Origin: Streptomyces sp. PTY087I2
GTDB taxonomy: Bacteria > Actinomycetota > Actinomycetes > Streptomycetales > Streptomycetaceae
Assembly: GCF_001687325.1 (NCBI RefSeq)
Contig: NZ_LZRD01000011.1
Span: 62,001-126,000, forward strand
Direction of reading: 5' to 3'
Length of the DNA stretch: 64,000 nucleotides
Position numbers and translations under genes: made by a program. Numbering within the stretch: the first letter of the stretch is position 1; each line of letters begins with the position of its first letter. The notes beneath the pieces were generated by a model. The model was not told the DNA's origin and did no database searches. It worked only from the letters and a program-made list of their open reading frames with translations. Shown here in pieces: positions 43,024 to 51,672 of this stretch.

Positions 43024-44355
43024 GTGAGCGAGAGCAGCACGGGCAAGGCCGGCACCGGCAGGGCCGAGCAGGAGGTCGTCGACCTCTGTCGTGACCTGAT
43101 CCGGATCGACACCAGCAACTACGGCGACCACTCGGGCCCCGGCGAGCGGCTCGCCGCCGAGTACGTCGCGGAGAAGCTCGCGGAGGTCGGCCTGGAGCCG
43201 CAGATCTTCGAGTCGCACAAGGGGCGCGCCTCCACCGTCGCCCGGATCGAGGGCGAGGACCCCTCACGCCCGGCGCTCCTCATCCACGGGCACACCGACG
43301 TCGTCCCGGCCAACGCGGCGGACTGGACGCACGACCCGTTCTCCGGGGAGATCGCGGACGGCTGTGTCTGGGGCCGGGGCGCGGTCGACATGAAGGACAT
43401 GGACGCGATGACCCTCGCGGTCGTACGGGAGCGGATGCGCACCGGCCGCAAGCCCCCGCGCGACATCGTGCTCGCCTTCCTCGCCGACGAGGAGGCGGGC
43501 GGCACGTACGGGGCCCGCTATCTCGTGGACAACCACCCGGGGCTCTTCGAGGGCGTCACCGAGGCGATCAGCGAGGTCGGCGGCTTCTCCTTCACCGTCA
43601 ACGAGAACCTGCGGCTGTATCTGGTGGAGACGGCCCAGAAGGGCATGCACTGGATGAAGCTGACCGTGGACGGCACCGCCGGACACGGCTCGATGATCCA
43701 CAAGGACAACGCCATCACCGAGCTGTCCGAGGCGGTCGGGCGGCTGGGCCGGCACAAGTTCCCGGTGCGGGTCACCAAGACGCTGCGGCACTTCCTGGAC
43801 GAGCTCTCCGACGCGCTGGGCACCGAGCTGGACCCGGAGAACATGGACGAGACGCTCGCCAAGCTCGGCGGCATCGCCAAGCTCATCGGCGCCTCCCTCC
43901 AGAACACCGCCAACCCCACCCAGCTCGGCGCCGGCTACAAGGTCAACGTCATTCCGGGCCAGGCGACCGCCCACGTCGACGGCCGCTATCTGCCGGGGTA
44001 CGAGGAGGAGTTCCTCGCCGACCTGGACCGGATCCTCGGCCCCAACGTCCGGCGCGAGGACGTGCACGCGGACAAGGCGCTGGAGACCACGTTCGACGGG
44101 GCGCTGGTCGACGCCATGCAGACCGCGCTGGTCGCCGAGGACCCGATCGCCCGGGCCGTGCCGTACATGCTCTCGGCCGGCACCGACGCCAAGTCCTTCG
44201 ACGACCTGGGCATCCGGGGCTTCGGCTTCGCCCCGCTGAAGCTGCCGCCGGAGCTGGACTTCGCCGGGATGTTCCACGGCGTCGACGAGCGGGTCCCGGT
44301 CGACGGGCTCCAGTTCGGCGTGCGGGTGCTCGACCGGTTCATCGACCATTCCTGA
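43024..44355 (+). CDS. M20-family metallopeptidase
   Basis: A 443-residue di-zinc hydrolase of the ArgE/DapE/carboxypeptidase G2 type. The zinc and catalytic motifs are IHGHTDVVPA, GRGAVDMKDMDA and FLADEEAGGTYGARYL. An inserted dimerisation domain covers about residues 180-340. GTG 43024 follows GGAGGGA. Upstream in-frame sequence is Arg-rich and lacks a ribosome site. The substrate, a peptide or acylated amino acid, is unknown. Confidence 0.93.
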   Translation: MSESSTGKAGTGRAEQEVVDLCRDLIRIDTSNYGDHSGPGERLAAEYVAEKLAEVGLEPQIFESHKGRASTVARIEGEDPSRPALLIHGHTDVVPANAADWTHDPFSGEIADGCVWGRGAVDMKDMDAMTLAVVRERMRTGRKPPRDIVLAFLADEEAGGTYGARYLVDNHPGLFEGVTEAISEVGGFSFTVNENLRLYLVETAQKGMHWMKLTVDGTAGHGSMIHKDNAITELSEAVGRLGRHKFPVRVTKTLRHFLDELSDALGTELDPENMDETLAKLGGIAKLIGASLQNTANPTQLGAGYKVNVIPGQATAHVDGRYLPGYEEEFLADLDRILGPNVRREDVHADKALETTFDGALVDAMQTALVAEDPIARAVPYMLSAGTDAKSFDDLGIRGFGFAPLKLPPELDFAGMFHGVDERVPVDGLQFGVRVLDRFIDHS

Positions 44356-44406
44356 CCGGTCCATGACCGATTCGCCGTCGGATCACCGCTGATTCGGCCA
44401 CCTGTG

Positions 44407-44418
44407 CGGACATGTCCG
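44407..44418. promoter_or_regulatory. palindrome CGGACATGTCCG upstream of chpH
   Basis: A perfect 12-bp palindrome about 100 bp before the chaplin start. It could be an operator of a developmental regulator. No -35/-10 match of the BldN type could be confirmed. Confidence 0.35.
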
Positions 44419-44519
44419 AACGGGTGAAACGAGCCGTTCACACGTAGCCCCGCGAATTCCTCCTCGTTACAAGGTTTGCGGTCCGCGGCTGGGACCGCGT
44501 TTTCCAACTAGGAGGAATC

Positions 44520-44753
44520 ATGATCAAGAAGGTCGTCGCAGTTGCGGCTGCCACCGGTGGCCTCGTTCTCGCAGGTGCGGGCATGGCTTCCGCCGACGCG
44601 GGCGCCCAGGGTGCGGCCATCGGCAGCCCCGGCGTGCTCTCCGGCAACGTCGTCCAGGTTCCGGTCCACGTGCCGGTCAACGTGTGCGGCAACACGGTCT
44701 CCGTGATCGGTCTGCTGAACCCCGCCTTCGGCAACACCTGCGTCAACGCCTGA
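44520..44753 (+). CDS. chpH: short chaplin
   Basis: A 77-residue secreted coat protein. The signal peptide MIKKVVAVAAATGGLVLAGA continues to MASA, leaving a mature peptide of about 52 residues. The chaplin core has GSPGVLSGNVVQVPVHVPVN, with the two conserved cysteines in NVCGNTVSV and FGNTCVN. It assembles into amyloid fibres on aerial hyphae and spores. AGGAGG lies 5 bp before the ATG. A 7-bp stem (44478-44498) is in the leader. The next gene is a long chaplin, as in chpH-chpC of S. coelicolor. Confidence 0.95.
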   Translation: MIKKVVAVAAATGGLVLAGAGMASADAGAQGAAIGSPGVLSGNVVQVPVHVPVNVCGNTVSVIGLLNPAFGNTCVNA

Positions 44754-44789
44754 TCGTTGAACGTCAACCCGTAAGGGTTTGAGCTCGAC

Positions 44790-44824
44790 CGGTCCCGGAG
44801 TGCACTCCATGCACTCCGGGACCG
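44790..44824 (+). terminator. terminator after chpH
   Basis: CGGTCCCGGAGTGCA (44790-44804) pairs fully with TGCACTCCGGGACCG (44810-44824) around a 5-base loop, giving a 15-bp stem. Confidence 0.88.
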
Positions 44825-44893
44825 TTCGGCATTCGGCTCCCGCACGGTCATGTCCGGGGGTTTTTCGGAAGCCAGAAGGCAGGAAACGAACCT

Positions 44894-45739
44894 ATGCGAC
44901 AGGTCACTCGTAAAGGCCTGATCACCATGGCGGCTGCGGGCGGAGTGCTCGCGCTGAGCGGTGGATACGCCCACGCCGACTCCGGGGCGGCGAGCACCGC
45001 GTCCGGCTCGCCGGGCGTGCTGTCCGGCAACTCGGTCCAGGTCCCGATCGACATCCCGGTCAACGTCTGCGGAAACTCCGTCAGCGTCGGCGGACTGCTC
45101 AACCCCGCCAGTGGGAACGACTGCGGAAACGGATCAGCGGGATCCGACCGGTCCGCGCAGTCCGACCGATCCGCGTCCGACCGATCCGCGTCCGACCGAT
45201 CGGCGTCCGACCGGTCCGGCGGCGCCCAGGACCGCTCCGTCCCCGGCGGCTCCGGGAACGGCGCCCAGGCCGGCGACACCACGGCCTCGGACCGCACCTC
45301 CGAGCCCGGTACGGGCCGTCACCGGGCCCCGGACGGCGGCGGCGCCACGGCCGAAGGGGTCGCCAAGGGCTCGCCCGGCATCCTCTCCGGCAACTCGGTC
45401 CAGGCACCGATCGACATCCCCGTGAACCTCTGCGGGAACAGCGTCACCATCGGCGGACTGCTGAACCCCGTCTTCGGCAACAGCTGCTCCAATGACGCCG
45501 AGGTTCCGCCCCCGCCGCCCGAGGAGCCGGAGAAGCCCCCGGTCACGCCGGAGACCCCGGTCGAACCGCCGGTCGTCCAGCCGCCCGAGCCGAACGTCCC
45601 CGAGACCCGGAACGTTCCCCGGGAGCAGCTCGCGCAGACCGGTGGTGACGGGCTCGGACTGCTCATCCCGGCCGGCGCCGGACTGCTGTTCGCCGGTGCC
45701 GGATCGGTGCTCTACCGCCGCTCGCGCAGCGCCGCCTGA
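44894..45739 (+). CDS. chpC: long chaplin with LAXTG sorting signal
   Basis: A 281-residue cell-wall-anchored chaplin. The signal peptide ends near residue 28 (GYAHA). Two chaplin domains (about 38-76 and 159-197) each have the GSPG(V/I)LSGNSVQ core and paired cysteines. Between them lies a Ser-Asp-Arg-Ser-Ala repeat stretch (45142-45219). A Pro/Glu-rich stalk leads to LAQTG, a hydrophobic helix and RRSRSAA, a classic sortase signal. The symbol is chosen from its position beside chpH; chpA or chpB cannot be excluded. The protein tethers the hydrophobic coat to peptidoglycan. Confidence 0.93.
   Translation: MRQVTRKGLITMAAAGGVLALSGGYAHADSGAASTASGSPGVLSGNSVQVPIDIPVNVCGNSVSVGGLLNPASGNDCGNGSAGSDRSAQSDRSASDRSASDRSASDRSGGAQDRSVPGGSGNGAQAGDTTASDRTSEPGTGRHRAPDGGGATAEGVAKGSPGILSGNSVQAPIDIPVNLCGNSVTIGGLLNPVFGNSCSNDAEVPPPPPEEPEKPPVTPETPVEPPVVQPPEPNVPETRNVPREQLAQTGGDGLGLLIPAGAGLLFAGAGSVLYRRSRSAA
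45142..45219 (+). repeat. in-frame 15-bp tandem repeat in the long chaplin
   Basis: The unit TCCGACCGATCCGCG encodes Ser-Asp-Arg-Ser-Ala. Three close copies and two variants lie in a row. Slippage or recombination here would change linker length in steps of five residues without breaking the frame. Confidence 0.85.
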
Positions 45740-45775
45740 TCCGGGCGCGCACAGCACGGCACGACCCACGAAAGA

Positions 45776-45805
45776 GAGCGGGCCCCGCCACCGCGGGGCC
45801 CGCTC
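45776..45805. terminator. bidirectional terminator between chaplin and DUF5703 genes
   Basis: GAGCGGGCCCCGC (45776-45788) pairs perfectly with GCGGGGCCCGCTC (45793-45805) around the loop CACC, between convergent genes. Confidence 0.9.
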
Positions 45806-45809
45806 CATG

Positions 45810-45998
45810 TCACCAGGTCGCCCGCAGCTGACGGATGATCCGTCGGCGCAGCCGCACTCTGCGGCTGCCGTCCCTGCGGAGCGTCAGGCGGTCCAGCTCC
45901 CAGTGTCCGTACTCGGCGTGGTCGGTCAGGAGTCGGGCCGCATCCTTGCGGGAGACCCCGCGCGGCACGTACACGTCGATGAATTCGTATTCCGGCAT
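45810..45998 (-). CDS. DUF5703-type small protein
   Basis: A 62-residue basic protein starting MPEYEFIDVYVPRGVSRKDA and ending in an Arg-rich helix. It fits the small Actinobacterial DUF5703 family found beside the chaplins. No function is known. The start at 45998 is 47 bp from the divergent gene at 46046. Confidence 0.82.
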   Translation of the reverse strand: MPEYEFIDVYVPRGVSRKDAARLLTDHAEYGHWELDRLTLRRDGSRRVRLRRRIIRQLRATW

Positions 45999-46045
45999 CG
46001 CATCTATTGTGCGGGCAGAGCCCCGCTACGGATAGCGTCTGCACT

Positions 46046-46708
46046 ATGTCTGATGCTGCGCAGCCCACCGCTGCCGAGGTACGTGCCGCCGCCGAAGTGG
46101 TCAAAGCCGCGATCGACCGTCACCTCGACGCGGTCGAACGCCGTACCGGGGACGACGACCCCGCCGTATACGACGCGTTCAACGCCCTGGCCGCTGCGGC
46201 CGAGGTCTACGACGAACTCCTCTACGAACGCTACGACGAAGTCACCCCCTTCGAGATCCCCGGCGCGGACGACTCCCTGCCTCCCTACGCCGGTCCCGCG
46301 GAGCCCAGCGCGCTCAGTGTCCTGATCCGGCGCGACTACGTGGTCGCCGAGCCCGAGCGTCTTCTCGCGCAGGCCCAGCGCCTCGCCGACGTCGACGCGG
46401 GGCCGGGCGCCGAGGACACGACCCCGGTGGTCGGCACCAGCGTCCATGCCGCGCTCGGCGTGCTCTTCGGCGAGTACGAACCGGACGAGATCGCCTCCCG
46501 GCACAAGGAGTTCGGCCTGGAGGAGGGCGACTCCACCCTCTGGGTCTCGGCCGGGGAAGCGGCACCGGAGCCGGGGGAGTGGCTGGGCGCCCCGTTCGAG
46601 GACGCCGACCCGGAACTGGTGGTCTGCCGCTTCGACGTCAGCGCGGTCTTCGACGAGGAGGACGAGTCGGACGAGGACTTCGCCGGGCCGGTGGTGGGCG
46701 GCGCCTGA
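46046..46708 (+). CDS. conserved Streptomyces hypothetical protein
   Basis: A 220-residue acidic soluble protein. The N-terminal half is helical (AEVRAAAEVVKAAIDRHLDA; DAFNALAAAAEVYDELLYER), and the C terminus ends in an Asp/Glu-rich tail. I recognise no catalytic motif. TAGCGT (46033-46038) lies 7 bases before the ATG, so the mRNA is probably leaderless. A homologue at the same place in other Streptomyces is expected. Confidence 0.85.
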   Translation: MSDAAQPTAAEVRAAAEVVKAAIDRHLDAVERRTGDDDPAVYDAFNALAAAAEVYDELLYERYDEVTPFEIPGADDSLPPYAGPAEPSALSVLIRRDYVVAEPERLLAQAQRLADVDAGPGAEDTTPVVGTSVHAALGVLFGEYEPDEIASRHKEFGLEEGDSTLWVSAGEAAPEPGEWLGAPFEDADPELVVCRFDVSAVFDEEDESDEDFAGPVVGGA

Positions 46709-46772
46709 CCCCTGAGCCCTGACCTCTGAGCCCTTTCCCTTTTCCTCGACTGCTTTCCGCACCGGACGTGAC

Positions 46773-46832
46773 GGTGGGCCCCGGCGCACATCGCGCCGGG
46801 GCCCACCGCTGTCCGGCCCGTGGGCTTTTTTT
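46773..46832. terminator. terminator pair before the RecD-like gene
   Basis: GGTGGGCCCCGGCGC (46773-46787) pairs with GCGCCGGGGCCCACC (46793-46807). An alternative stem GCCCAC (46801-46806)/GTGGGC (46820-46825) is followed by seven T residues. It serves the plus-strand gene and may also block the convergent gene. Confidence 0.88.
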
Positions 46833-49242
46833 AAGAAGCCGCGTCCGGGGTCGGGAGCGCCTCCAGGAGCGTGCGCAGCCGGGTCGTCCGCTCCTGGGCC
46901 GGGACCTGCGCCACCGCGTGGGGGAGCGCCTGGTCCACCCCGTGCACCACGGACAGATGCCGCTCGCCCCGGCCGAACGCGGTGTACACCCACGGCCGGC
47001 TCAGCCCCTGCGCCGCGTCGCCCGGCAGCACGACCACCGCGGCGGGCCAGCGCATCCCGGCCGCCTGGTGGGCGCTGAGGGCCCAGCCGTGCCGCACCGA
47101 CGACTCCACCCGCTCCTGCGGTACGACGACGGGGACGCCCCCGCAGTCCAGATGCAGGCCCTCGGCGTCGGCCGAGCGCACCGCTCCGGGCACCGCACGG
47201 CCGGGCGCGGGCACATGGATCACGCGGTCACCCGGGTCGAACCCGCCGAACCGGCCCGGTCCCGGGTTGAGCCGCTGCTTCAGCGCCTCGTTCAGCGCCC
47301 TGGTACCGGCGGCCCCGCCGTGGCCCACCGTGATCACCTGGGTCTCGTCGGCGGGGATGGAGAACGCCCGGGGCACCGAGTCGGCGACCAGCTGCACGGT
47401 GCGGTGGACGGCCTCGCCCGCGTCCCGGACGGGGACGATCACCACCTCCTTGCCCGGGGCGTCGACCTGGTTCAGCTCGCCGATGCCGATGCCGGAGACC
47501 AGCTCGCCGATCGGGCCGGGGTCCGGGGTGCGGGAGACGACCTGCGGGCAGGTGCGGGCGGCCAGCACATCGGCGAACACCCGCCCGGCGCCCGCCGAGC
47601 CCAGCACGCCCGGGTCACCGCTCAGCACCAGCCGGGCGCCGTCGGCCAGCGCCTCGACCAGGACCGCCGCGCTCTCCACGTCCAGCTGCGGGGCGTCCAG
47701 CACGACCAGCAGGTCCAGGGCGAGCGCCCCGTCCTCGTCCCGGCCGGGGCCCTGGGCGCCGGACAGCAGGCCGGCCAGCGTGACCGCCGTGTCCGGATCG
47801 CCGGTGGCCGCCGCGAGCCGCCGCCGCCCGTCCTCGCTGTGGGTCGCGCCGACGGCCCGCAGGCCCAGGCCCCGTGCCGCGGCGATCAGCGCGGCGGGCT
47901 CGGTCCGGGCCGCCTCGCCGCCGCTGTGCGCGACCAGTCCGGCGGCGGCGGTCGTACGGATCAGCTCGGCGGCCGACGGGCTCGGGGCGGCGGCCGCGGC
48001 CTCCGCCCAGTCGGCGGCCTTCTCGCAGGCGTTGACCAGCCGGGCCAGGCCGTCGGCGAGACTCTCCTCGGCCAGGGCGTAGCGGTCGAGGCCCAGCAGG
48101 ACCTGGACGGGCTCGCGGGCCGTATCGGCGTCCGGCGCGGGGCCGCCCTCATCCGCTTCGGCCTCTTCCAGCTCCTCGGCCGGCTCCTCGTCCTCCCCCT
48201 CCTGGAAGAGCAGGGCGACGCCTTCCTCGACGGCCTCGCGCACCGCCGCGTCCGGGTCGCTCACCGCCCGCTCGGCGAGCGCCGCCCGCACGGTCTCGGC
48301 GTCCAGAGCCGTGTGGCCCTGGAGGGCGGCGCGCTCCAGCACCCAGCCGACCAGGGCCGCCGTCCGACGGCTGTCGTCGGGGCCGCAGTCGGCGCCCAGC
48401 AGGGCCCGGGCGAAGCCGTCGGCCTGTTCGGGCCGCACGCCGGGCAGGGCCAGCAGCTGCCAGGGGTCGGTGCGCAGGAACTCGGCCGCCTGCTCGCCCA
48501 GCGCGCCGACGGCCGGGCGGGTCAGCGTCTCGGGGGCGCCGCCCGCCACGAGCACCGCGCGCACCGCGTCGAGGGCCTCGGGCGAGGCGGCCTGCGGGGC
48601 GGGGGCGGCGATGGCCTCGGGCGCGGGGGCCCGGGGCGGTGTCGGGGCGGGACGGCGGGGGGCCTGGGCGGTGGCGGACGACGCGAAGAAGGCGGAGCCC
48701 GCCTTCTCGCCGCTCTCCACGGCCCGGACGGCCGCGAGTAGATCGGCGGCCGTGCCGCTCAGCCCCGCACCGGCGGCGATGGGCGCGGCCTTGGCCGCCT
48801 TGCGCTGCTCGATACGCTCCCGCAGCTCACGCTGGGCGGCCAGCTCGGCCTGCGCCTCGGAGAGCTCGGGGGCGGGCGAGGCGGCGTCGGCGTCAGCCTC
48901 GGTGCTTGCGGGGTCGCTTGCCTCGGTGGCCTCAGCCCCGGCGTCGGCCTCGGCTGCCTCGGCCCCAGCGCTCGGGGAGCCAGCAGCCCCGGCCTCGGCC
49001 TCATCGGCGGCCCCGGCGCTCGCAGGGCCGGCGGCCCCGGCCCCCTCGCTCGCAGCCCCGGCTTCAGCCGACGACGCGTCGACGGCCCCGGCCTCGTCCG
49101 GCGCCTCGGCGCCCTCAGGCGTTTCAGCCGCCCCGGGGGCTTCGGGCGCTCCGGCGTCCGCCGCGGGCTCCGGCGGGGACACCGCGTCCTGTGGGGTGTC
49201 CGTGCCGCCGGTGCCGGGGGTCTCCCCGGGAAGCGCAGTCAC
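46831..49242 (-). CDS. RecD2-like protein with degenerate helicase motifs
   Basis: An 803-residue protein. The first 130 residues are Ala/Glu/Pro-rich and probably disordered. Next comes a helix-hairpin-helix region (about 225-300; DPWQLLALPGVRPEQADGFA), then an SF1 helicase fold. The expected motifs are eroded: SGGEAART (about 438-445) in place of GGPGTGKT, DAPQ for DEAS, GDPGVL for GDxxQL, SAHQAAG for HKxQG and YTAFGRG for YTAxTR. ATP hydrolysis is therefore doubtful, and a structural DNA-binding role is inferred. Its GTG start overlaps the aldo/keto reductase stop by 4 bases. Confidence 0.88.
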   Translation of the reverse strand: MTALPGETPGTGGTDTPQDAVSPPEPAADAGAPEAPGAAETPEGAEAPDEAGAVDASSAEAGAASEGAGAAGPASAGAADEAEAGAAGSPSAGAEAAEADAGAEATEASDPASTEADADAASPAPELSEAQAELAAQRELRERIEQRKAAKAAPIAAGAGLSGTAADLLAAVRAVESGEKAGSAFFASSATAQAPRRPAPTPPRAPAPEAIAAPAPQAASPEALDAVRAVLVAGGAPETLTRPAVGALGEQAAEFLRTDPWQLLALPGVRPEQADGFARALLGADCGPDDSRRTAALVGWVLERAALQGHTALDAETVRAALAERAVSDPDAAVREAVEEGVALLFQEGEDEEPAEELEEAEADEGGPAPDADTAREPVQVLLGLDRYALAEESLADGLARLVNACEKAADWAEAAAAAPSPSAAELIRTTAAAGLVAHSGGEAARTEPAALIAAARGLGLRAVGATHSEDGRRRLAAATGDPDTAVTLAGLLSGAQGPGRDEDGALALDLLVVLDAPQLDVESAAVLVEALADGARLVLSGDPGVLGSAGAGRVFADVLAARTCPQVVSRTPDPGPIGELVSGIGIGELNQVDAPGKEVVIVPVRDAGEAVHRTVQLVADSVPRAFSIPADETQVITVGHGGAAGTRALNEALKQRLNPGPGRFGGFDPGDRVIHVPAPGRAVPGAVRSADAEGLHLDCGGVPVVVPQERVESSVRHGWALSAHQAAGMRWPAAVVVLPGDAAQGLSRPWVYTAFGRGERHLSVVHGVDQALPHAVAQVPAQERTTRLRTLLEALPTPDAAS

Positions 49243-50222
49243 AGCGTGCTCCAGTCCTGGTCGGGATAGCGGTGCACGGGCGCCGACACATCGTCGAGCG
49301 CCTGGCAGATCTCGTAGGGAAGACTAAGCGCCTCCACTGACAAAGCCTCCGTGAGCTGCCCGGCGTTGCGCGCGCCGAGGATCGGCGCGGCCACGCCCGG
49401 CCGGTCCCGGACCCAGGCGAGCGCCACCTGGAGCGGGCTCGTCGCCAGGCCGTCCGCCGCCGTCGCCACCGCGTCCACCACCCGGGCCGCCGCGTCGTCG
49501 AGATACGGCTCGACGAACGGGGCGAGCCGCTCGGACGCGCCCCGCGAGTCGGACGGGGTGCCCTGGCGGTACTTGCCGGTGAGCACGCCGCGCCCCAGCG
49601 GGGACGACGGCAGCAGCCCGATCCCGAGGTCCAGCGCGGCGGGCAGCACCTCGCGCTCGATGCCGCGCTGGAGCAGCGAGTACTCCATCTGCGTACTGGC
49701 CAGCCTCGTCCGCACCCCGGGCGCGGCGAGCTGCCAGGTGGCGGCCTTCGCCAGCTGCCAGCCGCAGAAGTTCGACACGCCCGCGTAGCGCACACGGCCC
49801 GAGGAGACCGCCAGGTCCACCGCCTGAAGGGTCTCCTCCAGCGGGGTCGCCGGGTCGAAGGCGTGGACCTGCCACAGGTCCACGTAATCCGTGCCGAGCC
49901 GCTCCAGGGACGCGTCCAGGGCGGCCAGCAGATGCCCGCGTGAACCGTTGACGCGGCGATAGGGGTCGGGCACGTTTCCGGCCTTCGTGGCGATGACCAG
50001 GTCCTCCCGGGGGATCAGGCTCCCGACGAGCCGCCCGAGCAGATACTCGGCCTCGCCGCCCCCGTACACATCGGCGGTGTCCACCAGGGTGCCGCCCGCG
50101 TCCCAGAAGGCCTTCAGCTGGTCGGCGGCGTCGTGCTCGTCCGTGTCCCGGCCCCAGGTGAGGGTGCCGAGCCCGATCCGGGACACGCGAAGGCCGGTAC
50201 GGCCGAGATGCCTCTGCTCCAT
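49239..50222 (-). CDS. aldo/keto reductase
   Basis: A 327-residue NADPH-dependent TIM-barrel reductase. The catalytic tetrad is visible: Asp and Tyr in LVDTADVYGGGEAEYLLG, Lys in IATKAGN and His in LWQVHAFD. The ATG 50222 starts MEQRHLGRTGLRVSRIGLG, the normal N terminus. The substrate is unknown. It is coupled to the downstream RecD-like gene through a GTGA overlap, an odd partnership. Confidence 0.94.
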   Translation of the reverse strand: MEQRHLGRTGLRVSRIGLGTLTWGRDTDEHDAADQLKAFWDAGGTLVDTADVYGGGEAEYLLGRLVGSLIPREDLVIATKAGNVPDPYRRVNGSRGHLLAALDASLERLGTDYVDLWQVHAFDPATPLEETLQAVDLAVSSGRVRYAGVSNFCGWQLAKAATWQLAAPGVRTRLASTQMEYSLLQRGIEREVLPAALDLGIGLLPSSPLGRGVLTGKYRQGTPSDSRGASERLAPFVEPYLDDAAARVVDAVATAADGLATSPLQVALAWVRDRPGVAAPILGARNAGQLTEALSVEALSLPYEICQALDDVSAPVHRYPDQDWSTL

Positions 50223-50336
50223 GGGCGCTGAGATTACTGGCCATGGCCCCACGGGGTGCAGGGGCTGTGGACAACCCGAGGTCCGCCGGGCCTGCCGGAT
50301 CGCCGCCGCCCGCGCTAGAGTCCGGAGAAAGGGACG

Positions 50337-50350
50337 TTACTGATCAGTAA
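50337..50350. promoter_or_regulatory. palindrome TTACTGATCAGTAA before the LLM oxidoreductase
   Basis: A perfect 14-bp palindrome ending 11 bp before the start, adjacent to the ribosome site GGGGAG. This is a likely repressor operator. No matching second copy or cognate regulator was found in the window. Confidence 0.6.
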
Positions 50351-50361
50351 GGGGAGCGGCT

Positions 50362-51411
50362 ATGCGGCTCGGCATCAATCTCGGTTACTGGGGCGCCGGC
50401 ATGGACGGCGACAACCTCGCCGTCGCGCAGGAGGCCGACCGGCTCGGCTACGACGTCTGCTGGGCGGCCGAGGCGTACGGCTCCGACGCCCCGACCGTGC
50501 TGACCTGGGTCGCGGCCCAGACCGAGTCGATCGACGTCGGCTCCGCCATCATGCAGATCCCGGCCCGGCAGCCCACCATGACGGCGATGACCGCCGCCAC
50601 CCTCGACTCGCTCTCCGGCGGCCGCTTCCGGCTCGGCCTCGGCGTCTCGGGCCCGCAGGTCTCCGAGGGCTGGTACGGCGTGAAGTTCGACAAGCCGCTG
50701 GCCCGCACCCGCGAGTACGTGGAGATCGTCCGCAAGGCGATGACCCGTGAGCGCGTGAGTTACGAGGGCGCGCACTGGACGCTGCCGCTCCCCGGCGGCC
50801 CGGGCAAGCCGATCAAGCTCACCGTGCACCCGCAGCGCGAGCACATCCCGCTCTACATCGCCGCGATCGGTCCCAAGAACCTGGAGCAGACCGGTGAGAT
50901 CGCCGACGGCGCCCTGCTGATCTTCCCCTCCGCCGAGCACCTGGAGGAGACCGCGATCCAGCCGCTGCGCGCGGGCCGCGAGAAGGCGGGCAAGACCATG
51001 GAGGGCTTCGACGTCAGCCCGACGCTGCCGCTGGCCGTCGGCGACGACGTCAACGGCCTCGCCGACATGTTCCGTCCGTACACCGCGCTGTACGTCGGCG
51101 GGATGGGCAGCCGGAAGCAGAACTTCTACAACCAGCTCGCCCAGCGCATGGGGTACGAGAAGGAGGCCGCCGAGATCCAGGACAAGTACCTGGACGGGGA
51201 CAAGGCCGGGGCCGCCGCCGCCGTACCACACCAGCTGATCGACCAGACCGCGCTGCTCGGCCCCGTCGAGCGGATCGCCGACCGCATGCAGGCCTACGCC
51301 GCCGCCGGGGTCACCACGCTCAACCTCGCCCCGGCCGGTTTCACCCTGGAGGAGCGGCTCACCGCGCTCCGCGCCGGCACGGACGCCCTGGAGCGCTCCG
51401 GCCTCGCCTAG
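50362..51411 (+). CDS. F420-dependent LLM-class oxidoreductase
   Basis: A 349-residue luciferase-like monooxygenase-fold protein starting MRLGINLGYWGAGMDGDNLA. It shows WAAEAYGSDAPTVLTWVAA, LSGGRFRLGLGVSGPQV and LYIAAIGPKNLEQTGEIADG, the pattern of F420-dependent dehydrogenases and reductases. The cofactor is inferred from family. GGGGAG lies 6 bases before the ATG. The palindrome just upstream suggests repression. Confidence 0.92.
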   Translation: MRLGINLGYWGAGMDGDNLAVAQEADRLGYDVCWAAEAYGSDAPTVLTWVAAQTESIDVGSAIMQIPARQPTMTAMTAATLDSLSGGRFRLGLGVSGPQVSEGWYGVKFDKPLARTREYVEIVRKAMTRERVSYEGAHWTLPLPGGPGKPIKLTVHPQREHIPLYIAAIGPKNLEQTGEIADGALLIFPSAEHLEETAIQPLRAGREKAGKTMEGFDVSPTLPLAVGDDVNGLADMFRPYTALYVGGMGSRKQNFYNQLAQRMGYEKEAAEIQDKYLDGDKAGAAAAVPHQLIDQTALLGPVERIADRMQAYAAAGVTTLNLAPAGFTLEERLTALRAGTDALERSGLA

Positions 51412-51431
51412 CGTGTCCGGCGGGCAGCACT

Positions 51432-51474
51432 ACGGCCGTGGTGGGGGCTCGGGGGTCTTCCCCGCCACGGCCGT
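51432..51474. terminator. hairpin after the LLM oxidoreductase
   Basis: ACGGCCGTGG (51432-51441) pairs with CCACGGCCGT (51465-51474); GGGG and CCCC runs inside may extend the stem. Confidence 0.65.
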
Positions 51475-51672
51475 CAGCAGGAACAACGCGCTGCGCGCCC
51501 AGGGGTTACGCCGTCCCCGCGGGCGTGTCGGCCGTCGGCGGCCCCGGCCGCCGCCGTGCGCGGTGCGTGACGGCTCCGGTTGCCGACCGCCCCGTAGCGC
51601 CTTTGACTCGTTCTGCGGACTACCGCTCCGCGGACCTGGGTTCCGCGGAAATCGGGTACGGAGGTGGCCCTC

